A stretch of 12,431 nucleotides of DNA from Amoeboradix gromovi. Lineage: Eukaryota; Sanchytriomycota; Sanchytriomycetes; Sanchytriales; Sanchytriaceae. Both the position numbers and the translations under genes were made by a program. Below are positions 1 to 7,425 of this stretch, one piece after another. Location: assembly GCA_018985225.1 (NCBI GenBank), contig JADGIF010000262.1:1-12431 (forward strand), in the 5' to 3' direction. Under the pieces are notes generated by a model that was not told the origin of the DNA, searched no databases, and saw nothing but the letters and a program-made list of their open reading frames with translations. How positions within the stretch are numbered: the first letter of the stretch is position 1; each line of letters opens with the position of its first letter.

Positions 1-100
1 TTATGTATAAAACTGACTGAAATGTTCTTTACTTCTTTCTATTTTTCTGCTAGACTTCTCAAGAGCCCCGAATACAGCTGAGATGCATCATTCGGTTGTT

Positions 101-592
101 GCTCCTAATTAAAAGTCCTGATTTCCGAGAAAATCGAGAATTCCCACAGAGAAACTAGCAGTGCTAAATACTCCGTTGCAGTGATTTGTCACGCTTGCAC
201 TACCTTGAGGAGGGATTGAATAAGGATGTATGTATTTGTATAAATTCCTTGCTGTCATATGGTCTCTATTGTTGCACATGTGGTAAGACAATGACATACG
301 AATTGTTAATAAATGGTTTACAAGTTTATTTATCGTTGATCTCTTTCCCGGCGTTGAAATACATCTAATTCTTCCATGCTTGGACCAGTTCCACAGTGTT
401 GATGAATGCATGCTGTACCAGTTAGCGATTCTTTAGATTTGAAATATTCGGGATTACATCCATTTATTCCATTTACCATTTGTAAAAAGGAAGAATATCG
501 AGTATTTAAGCTATTAGAAAAGTCATGCAATTTTATACAAATGCATACCAATTCGCAATAGATTATTTGTTCCATAAACAATCCAACTGTGA
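101..592 (+). repeat. Dispersed repeat family 1, long copy A
   Basis: This is the first of three long copies (A, B, D) of a repeat found at least seven times in the window. It begins at a sharp edge close to CTCCTCGTTAAAAGTCCTG, after which all copies align and before which they do not. It runs through a core rich in GAAA/TTC motifs, then a block near CATATGGTCTCTAT, then a right part beginning near GTTGATCTCTTTC. Compared with copy B it lacks about 100 bp right after CTCTAT. Read on the minus strand, the last 40 codons of the left part stay open and end in ILDFLGNQDF-stop, a peptide tail also kept in copies B and D. The right part carries the minus-strand peptide RYSSFLQMVNGINGC. The right edge is approximate and rests on weak similarity to copy B. 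Confidence 0.85.
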
Positions 593-671
593 CTAAAGAA
601 GGGACTGGTTTGGTACCATCTATCTACAAATCAATGCCTACTTTGGAGCAAATACAGGGTATTCCAGCAAT

Positions 672-800
672 GCAATGGTCCGAGAGCTAGTACCATTACA
701 TACAAACATACCCAAATGGCTTGTTTCTCTTCTCTTGCATGTCTTCTGGCCAGTGAATCTAGCAAGACGAGTCTTTTTCTCTGCTTTATAAAAATACTAG
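672..800 (+). repeat. Repeat family 2, left arm of an inverted pair
   Basis: This stretch of about 130 bp is the same sequence, with scattered substitutions, as the reverse complement of 2955-3105. The best conserved piece is around CCAAATGGCTTGTTTCTC and CATGTCTTCTGGCCA. In the plus frame it reads as a peptide containing HTNIPKWLVSLLLHVFWP that ends at a TAA. The other arm encodes the matching HTNTPKWLVSLLSHVFWP, so it may be a relic of a protein-coding sequence. I recognise no family. The edges are approximate. It begins about 80 bp right of repeat copy A. Confidence 0.75.
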
Positions 801-841
801 ACGGTTTTCTTAATGGCTCGTCAAGTAAAATCGGCAATTCT

Positions 842-1244
842 TCATTATATTGCTTTCTTTATTAAACGCAATGTCACAGTCGAGGGAGAGCAGAATCGTT
901 TCAGTTATACAATATTTGTAGGAATATCAATTTAATTTTATAAACAGCTATCGACTTAAAGCGAATAGTAGTTTTTCGGCATTACATGATCTTTCTTTTT
1001 TACCTTCTGTAACTGAACAAAAACTCGATAATCTTTATTTTTAACTAGCACAAATTAGTCAAGGTCTCGCGATCCAGGACTTGTTTATTCCGAAGAAATC
1101 AAGAGCTGATACATAATATAATCTTGGGAATTAAGTACCGGTCCAAGAATAGCAAAATACAAGGTCTTTCGACTAGTAAGAGATTCTTACACAGTTTGCA
1201 ACTCTCAAAATCGCTTTGTAATTACACAACCTCCTCAAAAGAGA
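842..1244. other. AT-rich stretch with no recognised feature
   Basis: About 400 bp between the family 2 arm and repeat copy E. I see no sizeable reading frame, no tRNA-like element and no clear match to other parts of the window. It may hold distal promoter sequence for the arrestin-fold gene. Confidence 0.5.
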
Positions 1245-1363
1245 TCATAATTCAACCACACTTTAGAGTAGTGAAAGTATGAGCAAGTGCTGTAACGGAG
1301 CATCTAGCATTAGTTTCTCTGTGGAAATTCTCGATTTTCTCGGAAATCAGGAATTTTAACGAG
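1245..1363 (-). repeat. Family 1 repeat, partial copy E (reversed)
   Basis: This is the only copy in reverse orientation relative to A, B, C, D, F and G. Its right part, from about 1315, is almost identical to the common core (read in reverse, CTCGATTTTCTCGGAAATCAGG). Its left part aligns loosely with the 'PYSIPP' region of the other copies. The conserved tail ILDFLGN-QEF-stop is kept on the plus strand, while the codons before it carry a stop. In this orientation its sharp edge points at the arrestin-fold gene just downstream, the same relation copy F has to the peptidase gene. Confidence 0.8.
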
Positions 1364-1422
1364 GAGTCTCTGCGTGGAAACTCTTGGTTTTACAGGGGAT
1401 AGCAGGGCTTTTAACGAGGAGT
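1364..1422 (-). repeat. Degenerate tandem partner of copy E (E2)
   Basis: It repeats the last 50 or so bases of copy E directly after it, ending in the same TTTTAACGAGGAGT edge motif. It has many substitutions and an insertion, so the reading frame differs. It shares the variant GGAAACTCT-GGTT with copy F, where the canonical core has GGAAATTCTCGATT. It ends 14 bp before the ATG of the arrestin-fold gene. Confidence 0.7.
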
Positions 1423-1436
1423 GCCCTCCTTTTTTT

Positions 1437-2294
1437 ATGGAAAGATCAGTTGAATTATCTCTACATATAGTAGACTTATCTGGAATTTTGACGCTAAATC
1501 CTATTAATCCTTGCCATATGACTCAGGTGCAGGTATATTTAGAAGGTACATACAATTTACTTGTGAGTAGGCGAAAACATGAAAAATGCACGGCGAAAAA
1601 GGTCACATTTGTAATTGAAGAACAGACACTTTGGAAAACCGAGTCCCTGCCAGATTACGCAAGGGCGGAAGGTGATTTTTTGAAAGGAGAGAAAAGTTGG
1701 CCCTTCTTATTTGTTCAAAATGCTAGATTGGCTACTATTAAAACAAAGTATTTTACAATCACATATCATATCAGAGCCCAAATACGTACAAGCTCGTTGA
1801 TCTTCAATACTATTGAGTCCGTGGAATCCGTGATACTGAAACCAAATCATGATGCGGAATTAATAAAATTCTCACAATTTTCTCATATGATAGGACCATT
1901 TACTGTTTCTTTGGATTCAAGAGTACTAAATAACCCAATTCAGTTAATGATTGAATATGATTCGGATTTTAAATATTCGCTCTCTGTTAAGTTAATACAA
2001 CTTTTTCAATTTCAAACTGAGACTTCGTGGGAAAGAAAGAAAAAAGTTTTATGTCAGGGGAAGCTGGACTGTGTATCTGCCTGCGGCATCAATATTAGCC
2101 TACCTAAATGCATGGAATGGAGCCACAATGGTAAAGTAAAGAATTTCAAGTGGAACAAGAAGACAGATATTTTACCAACTAATACCCACCATCAGAACGA
2201 ATATGGTAGCGTAGATCATTATTTTGAGGTATTAATAAAAGGCAAGCACAAAGAGATACACCAGTTGGTTGTTCCTATATTATTAATAAAATGA
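1437..2294 (+). CDS. Arrestin-fold protein (short, divergent)
   Basis: A 285-residue protein I read as a minimal arrestin-like beta-sandwich protein. Fungal arrestin-related proteins act as adaptors that link membrane transporters or receptors to ubiquitin ligases and endocytosis. Seen in the sequence: an N-domain pattern with QVQVYLEG near residues 30-37, then GEKSWPFLF around W88-P89-F90 (the family's 'G-h-fPF-f' step), then YFTITYHIRAQI, the usual strand before the hinge. The second half has alternating hydrophobic strands and ends in VPILLIK. I see no PPxY ligase-binding motif and no C-terminal tail, both common in larger fungal arrestins, so the role is uncertain. The frame is open upstream to 1374, but only through repeat copy E2 and without an ATG, so the first ATG at 1437 is taken. 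A TACTAAC followed by CAG just after the stop is probably chance. The fold call rests on pattern only. Confidence 0.6.
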   Translation: MERSVELSLHIVDLSGILTLNPINPCHMTQVQVYLEGTYNLLVSRRKHEKCTAKKVTFVIEEQTLWKTESLPDYARAEGDFLKGEKSWPFLFVQNARLATIKTKYFTITYHIRAQIRTSSLIFNTIESVESVILKPNHDAELIKFSQFSHMIGPFTVSLDSRVLNNPIQLMIEYDSDFKYSLSVKLIQLFQFQTETSWERKKKVLCQGKLDCVSACGINISLPKCMEWSHNGKVKNFKWNKKTDILPTNTHHQNEYGSVDHYFEVLIKGKHKEIHQLVVPILLIK

Positions 2295-2502
2295 ATTTAC
2301 TTACTAACAAAGCAGTTTCTCTGATGAAACCTTTTTATTGGTCTGGTAGTATTGCTAGAAACGCCTACAAAAATTCACGTAATTCATACAATGACTAGTA
2401 AATATTTTTGAAAATAGGAGCTCAGCCTTAATGCTTAAGTGGGAATAGCTTATAACCATTCTCTGTTTTTGAAATAATGTGATTTAGCAGTCAAATAGAT
2501 AC

Positions 2503-2518
2503 TTGAACTCGAGTTCAA
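2503..2518. repeat. Perfect 16-bp palindrome
   Basis: TTGAACTCGAGTTCAA is its own reverse complement, centred on an XhoI-type CTCGAG. It could be a site for a dimeric DNA-binding protein or a chance event in AT-rich DNA. It lies about 210 bp downstream of the arrestin-fold gene. Confidence 0.6.
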
Positions 2519-2838
2519 CACTCTAAATTTAACAAATTGCAAAAAAGTACTTGTAGTATGCTATACTTACGCAGCTAAGTAAAATGAATAACGCAAATAA
2601 TAGACTGCAGAAATAAGTTGAAATCTTGTAGAACTTTGTTTGAGGGTTTACTTCACAGATGTGCAGTCAAGATAATGAGACACCTAGTATATTCTACAAA
2701 CACTGGACTCTCAGTAAAACCAGTATTTCAAGTAGACTTAACTCAATTGTACTTTCTGATGTGCTATAAAATATCACTTAGGTAGCTATTCTCGTGCAGG
2801 TCATCTCATAGTATGGTAATAGCCTGTTAATTCGTTTT

Positions 2839-2935
2839 TAGTACTTGTCCAAGTCTCGGTCTTCGAATAGATACACGATACATTTTTTGGTAAACAAGTA
2901 CTATTCATTCTATATGGTTCTTGGGCTATTCGAAG
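2839..2935. repeat. Two interleaved 10-bp inverted repeats
   Basis: TAGTACTTGT at 2839-2848 pairs with ACAAGTACTA at 2894-2903, and CTTCGAATAG at 2861-2870 pairs with CTATTCGAAG at 2926-2935. Both are perfect. The order a-b-a'-b' means the two stems cross, as in an H-type pseudoknot if transcribed, or two alternative stems in DNA. No coding frame covers it. Confidence 0.55.
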
Positions 2936-2954
2936 TGGATTTAGCAGATGATGA

Positions 2955-3105
2955 TCATACTAGCGGGGTAGTGTAAAGATGCTGAGAAAAAGAGTCTTCT
3001 TGTCAGATTCAATGGCCAGAAGACATGTGAGAGAAGAGAAACAAGCCATTTGGGGGTGTTTGTATGCGATTGTACTGGCTCTCTGAGAATTGCAGCGCTG
3101 TGCTT
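2955..3105 (-). repeat. Repeat family 2, right arm of an inverted pair
   Basis: Reverse-complement partner of 672-800. On the minus strand it reads in a frame open from about 3285, with no ATG at its head, containing HTNTPKWLVSLLSHVFWP and then NLTRRLFFSASL. The matching arm has NLARRVFFSAL. Substitutions fall at all codon positions, so present-day coding is doubtful. The pair brackets repeat copy E and the arrestin-fold gene. Confidence 0.75.
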
Positions 3106-3289
3106 CCCAAAAGATAGCGAATACTCGTAAGCTTTGTGCAAACTTGGACAGCTGTTGTAAGAAATAGTTTGACAGTCATAATGCATTAGAGGAAAGAAAT
3201 CAATGGAGCACTTTATCACAAAAAACGAGCCTCCAAAGAAAAAGTGACCAAAAGTATTTAATTTGCCGGTTGCGACTATCTTCAATTCA

Positions 3290-3676
3290 GAGAAAAGTCG
3301 GATAAAAAATGGTCAAAGACCAAGTTGCTAGCCAAAATATGATATTAGACCCATTCCAGCCAATTTTTATTTAATAAAGTATGGTTTAGTTTTTGTTCTA
3401 CTTTTGCCATGGGTATCTAGTACTGTAATAGCTTACGAATTAGAGATTTTTTATATCGTACTTTAAAATGAAACCCCGATGACCAACAACGATTAGGCCG
3501 CGCATATTCTGTGATGTGATGATAAATTTCATCAATCTGGCTAAGCTTTTACAAAATTCCTTAAGTCTTCCTAAATTACTCCATTACCAATTGACAATGT
3601 AATTTTGTAACCGCCCAATCAAAAGTGGCAGCAAGCATTTTCGTTAAATTCAAATAGATATTCCATAACTTTTTGT
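3290..3676. other. Upstream region of the proline-rich surface protein
   Basis: AT-rich spacer that should hold the promoter of the gene starting at 3677. No convincing TATA box or repeat was identified. Confidence 0.4.
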
Positions 3677-4120
3677 ATGTTATTTACAATTTTAGCGCTC
3701 TTTCTGGTCTCAAATGGTGCAGTGCCTCCGCCACCACCGCTTCCACCCGCTGGTATACCGCCACCACCTCCTCCAGGTAACTCACCTTCAAAAGGTAGTG
3801 ACGCAACTGGCACCTCTGGAGCTCCACCGTCATCGACAGCTTTCTTGTTACCACACGTCCCAGTCTCATCTGATGTCGCTGCTAACCCGATGATAGCTGT
3901 CAATTACTTTATAGATTTCATGACCAAGCCAAGCAGTGGTTCTCCTCCACTGCCACCGAGTGCTACAGCCGTAGAATCTGATCTGAACAATCTTGCTTCT
4001 GTCAATGATACAAATAGCACCAACTCAACCAGTAAAAAGGAATCCAAGTCAGCGTCGTCTGATTTAAATAGATCTATGACAAGCCTGGCTGTTTTTACAG
4101 TCATTTTATTCATGAATTAA
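3677..4120 (+). CDS. Secreted proline-rich protein, probably GPI-anchored
   Basis: A 147-residue protein of unknown function with the layout of a small fungal cell-surface protein. Residues 1-15 (MLFTILALFLVSNGA) form a signal peptide. Residues 16-37 are a proline tract with two runs, P17-P21 and P28-P33. The middle is low in complexity, with a second proline patch at 90-94. Residues 110-118 carry three consecutive N-glycosylation sequons (N110, N113, N116), followed by a lysine/serine stretch. The C-terminus is a hydrophobic tail (L137-M146) behind small residues at S125-S128, which fits a GPI attachment signal with omega near 127-129. The start is the only ATG before the signal peptide. The proline runs make it prone to length variation. 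Role in wall structure, adhesion or host contact is inference. No homologue is recognised. Confidence 0.75.
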   Translation: MLFTILALFLVSNGAVPPPPPLPPAGIPPPPPPGNSPSKGSDATGTSGAPPSSTAFLLPHVPVSSDVAANPMIAVNYFIDFMTKPSSGSPPLPPSATAVESDLNNLASVNDTNSTNSTSKKESKSASSDLNRSMTSLAVFTVILFMN

Positions 4121-4123
4121 AAG

Positions 4124-4160
4124 TAAATAAATTGTTAAATTTTGAGCACTGATTTATTTA
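4124..4160. terminator. Probable 3'-end signal, possibly two-way
   Basis: Directly after the stop of the proline-rich gene lies AATAAA at 4126-4131, inside a 9-bp perfect inverted repeat: TAAATAAAT at 4124-4132 with ATTTATTTA at 4152-4160. The symmetry gives an AATAAA-type signal on both strands. That would suit transcripts entering from the minus strand through repeat copy B, though none is proven. Confidence 0.45.
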
Positions 4161-4318
4161 TTGCTGAGAATCTTAAATCGTTAATCAAAAAATAGATTAC
4201 CTGTTGCACAAATGGAATACTTGGCTTAAGGTTTATAAACAAAAACAATGACTAAAATGTACTAGAGTTAAATTTATTCACCACCAGCGGTACCTATCTC
4301 CAAAACGCAAGCTACAAA

Positions 4319-4930
4319 CTACTCCTCGTTAAAAGTCCTGATTTCTGAGAAAATCGAGAATTTCCAGAGAGAAACTAGCAATGCTAGTAAATCCGTTAAA
4401 GTGATTGCTAAAGCTTTCACTACTCTGAGGCGGGATTGAATAAGGGCGTGTACATTTGATGTATATGTTCCTTGCAGCCATATGGTCTCTATCTATATCA
4501 AAATGACACCTTGTTCATGTGTATGTTTCTAAATTGGTTTTCTTAAGGTTGCCACACCTTGTACATGCACAATAAGCACTAAGATATCCCATTGCTGCAC
4601 ATTAGCAAGACCAATGGCATACGAATTATTAAATAAATGGTTTAGAGATATATTTTTATCGTTGATCTCTTTCTAGGCGTTAAGCGACACTAATTGTTCC
4701 ATGCCTGGGCCAGTTCCTCAACGTTGATGAATGTATACCGCAACTATTGGTTATTTCTTTAGATTTGACGTATTCAGGATGACATCCATTTATTCCATTT
4801 ACCATTTGCGAAAATGAAGAATATCGGGTACCTAAAGCGTTGGAAAAATCTAGAAAAGTTATGCAAACTGTGTAAAAATATACGCAGATTCTTAATAAAC
4901 GATTTATTATACAAAACTCAACAGCTGTCA
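4319..4930 (+). repeat. Dispersed repeat family 1, long copy B
   Basis: The longest copy. It starts at ACTCCTCGTTAAAAGTCCTG and contains the block with TTGGTTTTCTTAAGG and CCACACCTTGTACATG, shared with copy D but missing from A. On the minus strand its left part reads openly from PYSIPPQSSESFSNH to SLEILDFLRNQDF-stop. Its right part encodes RYSSFSQMVNGINGC, matching copy A, but frames on the two sides of that motif differ between copies, which suggests decay. The right end seems to overlap the last codons of the C48-type peptidase gene, whose stop is at 4918-4920. The exact right edge is uncertain. Confidence 0.85.
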
Positions 4931-6855
4931 CAAGAATCTGCAAATTTGGGATCCGTCTCTAGTTGTGAGCGGTAAAACTCATAATAAGATGCCCTCTTTT
5001 TTAATATATGATCAAAGTCTATTGCATCCAAATCATTCTTATACTCGTCGAAAGTTTTGTAAGAATGCTTTTTAAACAACTCCATCAAGTACATAGTGAA
5101 TACACCACATGAAGTGATATCCTTTTGCGCACTATTGCTGTAATGATCTGTAATTTTTACATTATCACGATTGTAATGTTTGAAAAATTCAAGCAAATTT
5201 AGTTTTGCCAATTGTTTCCATAGAGCATATCTTCCAGTGCTTTCAGCGGTATGCTTGTAATTGATCAAGTCTGGGTGAAATAAGAAATCAAACATTCTAA
5301 CTTCTAATCCGTTGGAATCACCTGGCAATGCGACAGCAGTAATCCAATGACCACCTGGATCTCCAGCTCCGAGAAACAATGGGATAATAAATGGATACGT
5401 CTTTCCATCCCAACGGTTTTCTGTTACTAACCAGGACCTCGTATTTCTATCTCTGGCAGTCATTGCGAGTGAAAACTGCAGGTTACAGATATGTCCGTTA
5501 TCATAACCTCGTAAAAAAGTCAAAGTGTAGCGCCACCAATCTATAGCTATGCTCTCCACTTGTTCTTGTGGGTTTCCAAGATGAGACATCAAGGCTTCGG
5601 TAAAAATCTTTCCAGGACATTCTGGTTTACTCTCTCTGTTTATCGCACCATGTTCGCCTTCTGGATATAACGAAAGATCAATTTCTTTTAAATCAGATGT
5701 TGCACCATAGTTGAGAGCGTTTAGCAATTCTTTTATCGTGAATTCTCTGTCAGCCTGCAGCGGTTTCAAGGCAAATTCGGCAAACTCTGATCGGATTTCT
5801 TTCAAGGTATCTCCTATACTACGCTGAAAAGAGTCCCATTTTGCTGCTGCCCCGAGCAAAATGTCGGAAGTTAAAACAAACTTTGAGATAACCAAATGTA
5901 AATTTGTTTCTGAAATGTGGCTAAGATGTGTAAGATCGATTGTGCTGGAGTATGTCAGTTTTCCTATCACAATAGATCTAGTTTTCAGGAATTCTTTGAA
6001 TATATCGATATGATTTGTATTTTTCAGACTAGTTTTGAAGTAGTACAGAATCCCGAATAAACCGCTTTTAACAAATACAATTGTGCCTGAATTAGGAATC
6101 CTAACAATTACCGGATAAGTGGAACCGCTCCAGTTTGAACCCAGATTTGCAAGATCCTCTGTTCTAATAACTCTCGACTCAGCAAGATACTTACCAAAGT
6201 CAGGATTCAGAAAGTGATCAGGATTCCATCTGTTATAGTACCACATAGCGATATCATCCTGATATGCCACCGAAGTGGCACCGTGTATATAGTCAAGAGC
6301 TGTCTGAAGAGGAAGATTGTGTTGAAAATGGTAATTAGGACTCAACTCGTAGCGTAATTTAAAGTCAATAAAGTTCTTCAAGATGACGGCTCTACTGAAT
6401 ATATTACCTTGCATTGCTGATTTTTGATTAATGTACTGTTGTATAACCGCAATAAACAGCAAATCAGCGTAATCCTCAGATTCAAGAGGGTATACGTTCT
6501 TCAGAGGATTACGGTGTGTACTAATAAACGAACTAAAAATATCAACTTCTATATGCCCAGAAGAGCTGACATAGTAATCAATTCTACCTTGATAGACTAC
6601 AGCTACAACAGAATGCTCAAAAAGATTGACAACATATGGTTCTTCTGGTAATGCGCACTTCTCATAACTCTGAATCGTAACAGTATTTCCGTGGTCTAAA
6701 AGACGTATTTGGCCATTTTCGTTGATTTTTTTATACATTAGCGGTGTATTCACATCATATTTAATCGTTACCTCTGCTAGCACAACAAAGATAAGAAATG
6801 GAACCATTGTAACAACCATAAAGGAGAAAGTCGCTATCTCGAAAAATAATTTCAT
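4918..6855 (-). CDS. Secreted C48 (Ulp1/SENP-like) cysteine peptidase
   Basis: A 645-residue protein starting at M 6855, where the N-terminus is a signal peptide (MKLFFEIATF, then a hydrophobic run ending near VVLAEVT). The C-terminal part fits the C48 peptidase core, which in SUMO/NEDD8 proteases cuts isopeptide bonds. H503 sits in GGHWITAVAL after the YPFIIP strand, D523 in RMFDFL, and C583 in DITSCGVF, with Q577 six residues before C583, the spacing of the Ulp1 oxyanion glutamine. Residues about 30-400 match nothing I know. There is no C-terminal membrane segment, so it should be soluble and extracellular or in the secretory route, which is odd because SUMO is nuclear and cytosolic. The frame is open upstream to 7035, but those 60 codons lie in repeat copy F. 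In-frame ATGs at 7002 and 6918 would put the hydrophobic segment inside. Peptidase fold likely; substrate unknown. Confidence 0.75.
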   Translation of the reverse strand: MKLFFEIATFSFMVVTMVPFLIFVVLAEVTIKYDVNTPLMYKKINENGQIRLLDHGNTVTIQSYEKCALPEEPYVVNLFEHSVVAVVYQGRIDYYVSSSGHIEVDIFSSFISTHRNPLKNVYPLESEDYADLLFIAVIQQYINQKSAMQGNIFSRAVILKNFIDFKLRYELSPNYHFQHNLPLQTALDYIHGATSVAYQDDIAMWYYNRWNPDHFLNPDFGKYLAESRVIRTEDLANLGSNWSGSTYPVIVRIPNSGTIVFVKSGLFGILYYFKTSLKNTNHIDIFKEFLKTRSIVIGKLTYSSTIDLTHLSHISETNLHLVISKFVLTSDILLGAAAKWDSFQRSIGDTLKEIRSEFAEFALKPLQADREFTIKELLNALNYGATSDLKEIDLSLYPEGEHGAINRESKPECPGKIFTEALMSHLGNPQEQVESIAIDWWRYTLTFLRGYDNGHICNLQFSLAMTARDRNTRSWLVTENRWDGKTYPFIIPLFLGAGDPGGHWITAVALPGDSNGLEVRMFDFLFHPDLINYKHTAESTGRYALWKQLAKLNLLEFFKHYNRDNVKITDHYSNSAQKDITSCGVFTMYLMELFKKHSYKTFDEYKNDLDAIDFDHILKKRASYYEFYRSQLETDPKFADSCDSC

Positions 6856-6892
6856 AATCAAATTATTGCAATTTTTTCCATCAAACCTTTGA

Positions 6893-7024
6893 TATGCTAG
6901 ATAACCGAGAGTTTCCATAGAGAACTCAGAAACGCCAGTCGCACCATGGCGTTGATTTCTCACGCTTCCACTACCCTGAGGCTGGATTGTAAAGTGATGC
7001 ATATAAGTAGATGTTCCTTGCTGA
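6893..7024 (+). repeat. Family 1 repeat, diverged partial copy F
   Basis: It aligns with the first 130 or so bases of the long copies, including CACGCTTCCACTACCCTGAGG and GTTCCTTGCTG. The core has drifted and shares the GGAAACTCTCGGTT variant (minus strand) with E2. The sharp edge lies about 38 bp from the ATG of the peptidase gene. Unlike copies A, B and D, its minus-strand frame has no stop at the NQDF position and runs on into the peptidase frame. Confidence 0.7.
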
Positions 7025-7425
7025 CCCACGGCCAATCTGCTTTAAATGACGACTTCTAATCTTTATAGCAATTCCGGTGCCAACAAGTTCTTAAACAAGC
7101 GTGAACTTGCATTTCTAGTACACTTTTTATTTATTAATGCGACACTCGCATTTAGGAAAATGTATGTTTTAGAGATCTCAAAATACTAAATTATTTCTTT
7201 ATGCGTTGTAAACTGTATAGGAATCTATTTGCCGGTGTTCTTAGAGATATGACATACGCTCTTTCAGTATTTACTCGAGATCTTTGATAAGAACTTGTAT
7301 AAAAACCAAAAAATTAATTTTAAAAACAAGTTTTAACATTTAATCGCAAAGTTAACCATAAAATTCCTATTTGCTCTAGACTTTATTAATTCTTTACTTT
7401 TTTGAAACATCAACCTTTTTCAAAA
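7025..7425. other. Divergent intergenic region, no feature recognised
   Basis: About 400 bp between the 5' end of the minus-strand peptidase locus and the plus-strand G-gamma gene, so it should contain promoters for both directions. It is strongly AT-rich near 7300-7400. I see no specific site that I can support. Confidence 0.45.

Larger units (their letters stand above)
2295..2954. other. Intergenic spacer with palindrome and interleaved inverted repeats
   Basis: About 650 bp without a gene. It holds a perfect 16-bp palindrome at 2503-2518 and two interleaved 10-bp inverted repeats at 2839-2935, both listed separately. Nothing else was recognised. Confidence 0.5.

Noticed and set aside
2302-2315. 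TACTAAC followed by AAAGCAG, like a branch point and 3' splice site after the arrestin-fold gene
   Set aside because: No good 5' splice site lies in the gene's end, and splicing would remove a C-terminal strand that fits the fold. Likely chance.
2955-3285. Minus-strand frame of about 110 codons as a gene
   Set aside because: It lacks an ATG at its head, and its conserved part is explained by repeat family 2, where changes fall at all codon positions.
3619-3903. Glycine-rich minus-strand frame opposite the proline-rich gene
   Set aside because: It is the antisense image of the proline codons. It has no supported start and the plus strand has a clear signal peptide.
4918-6855. Recent bacterial origin of the C48-type peptidase gene
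   Set aside because: Its base composition matches the AT-rich surroundings, it has a eukaryotic-style signal peptide, and no phylogeny can be run here. The idea is open but unsupported.
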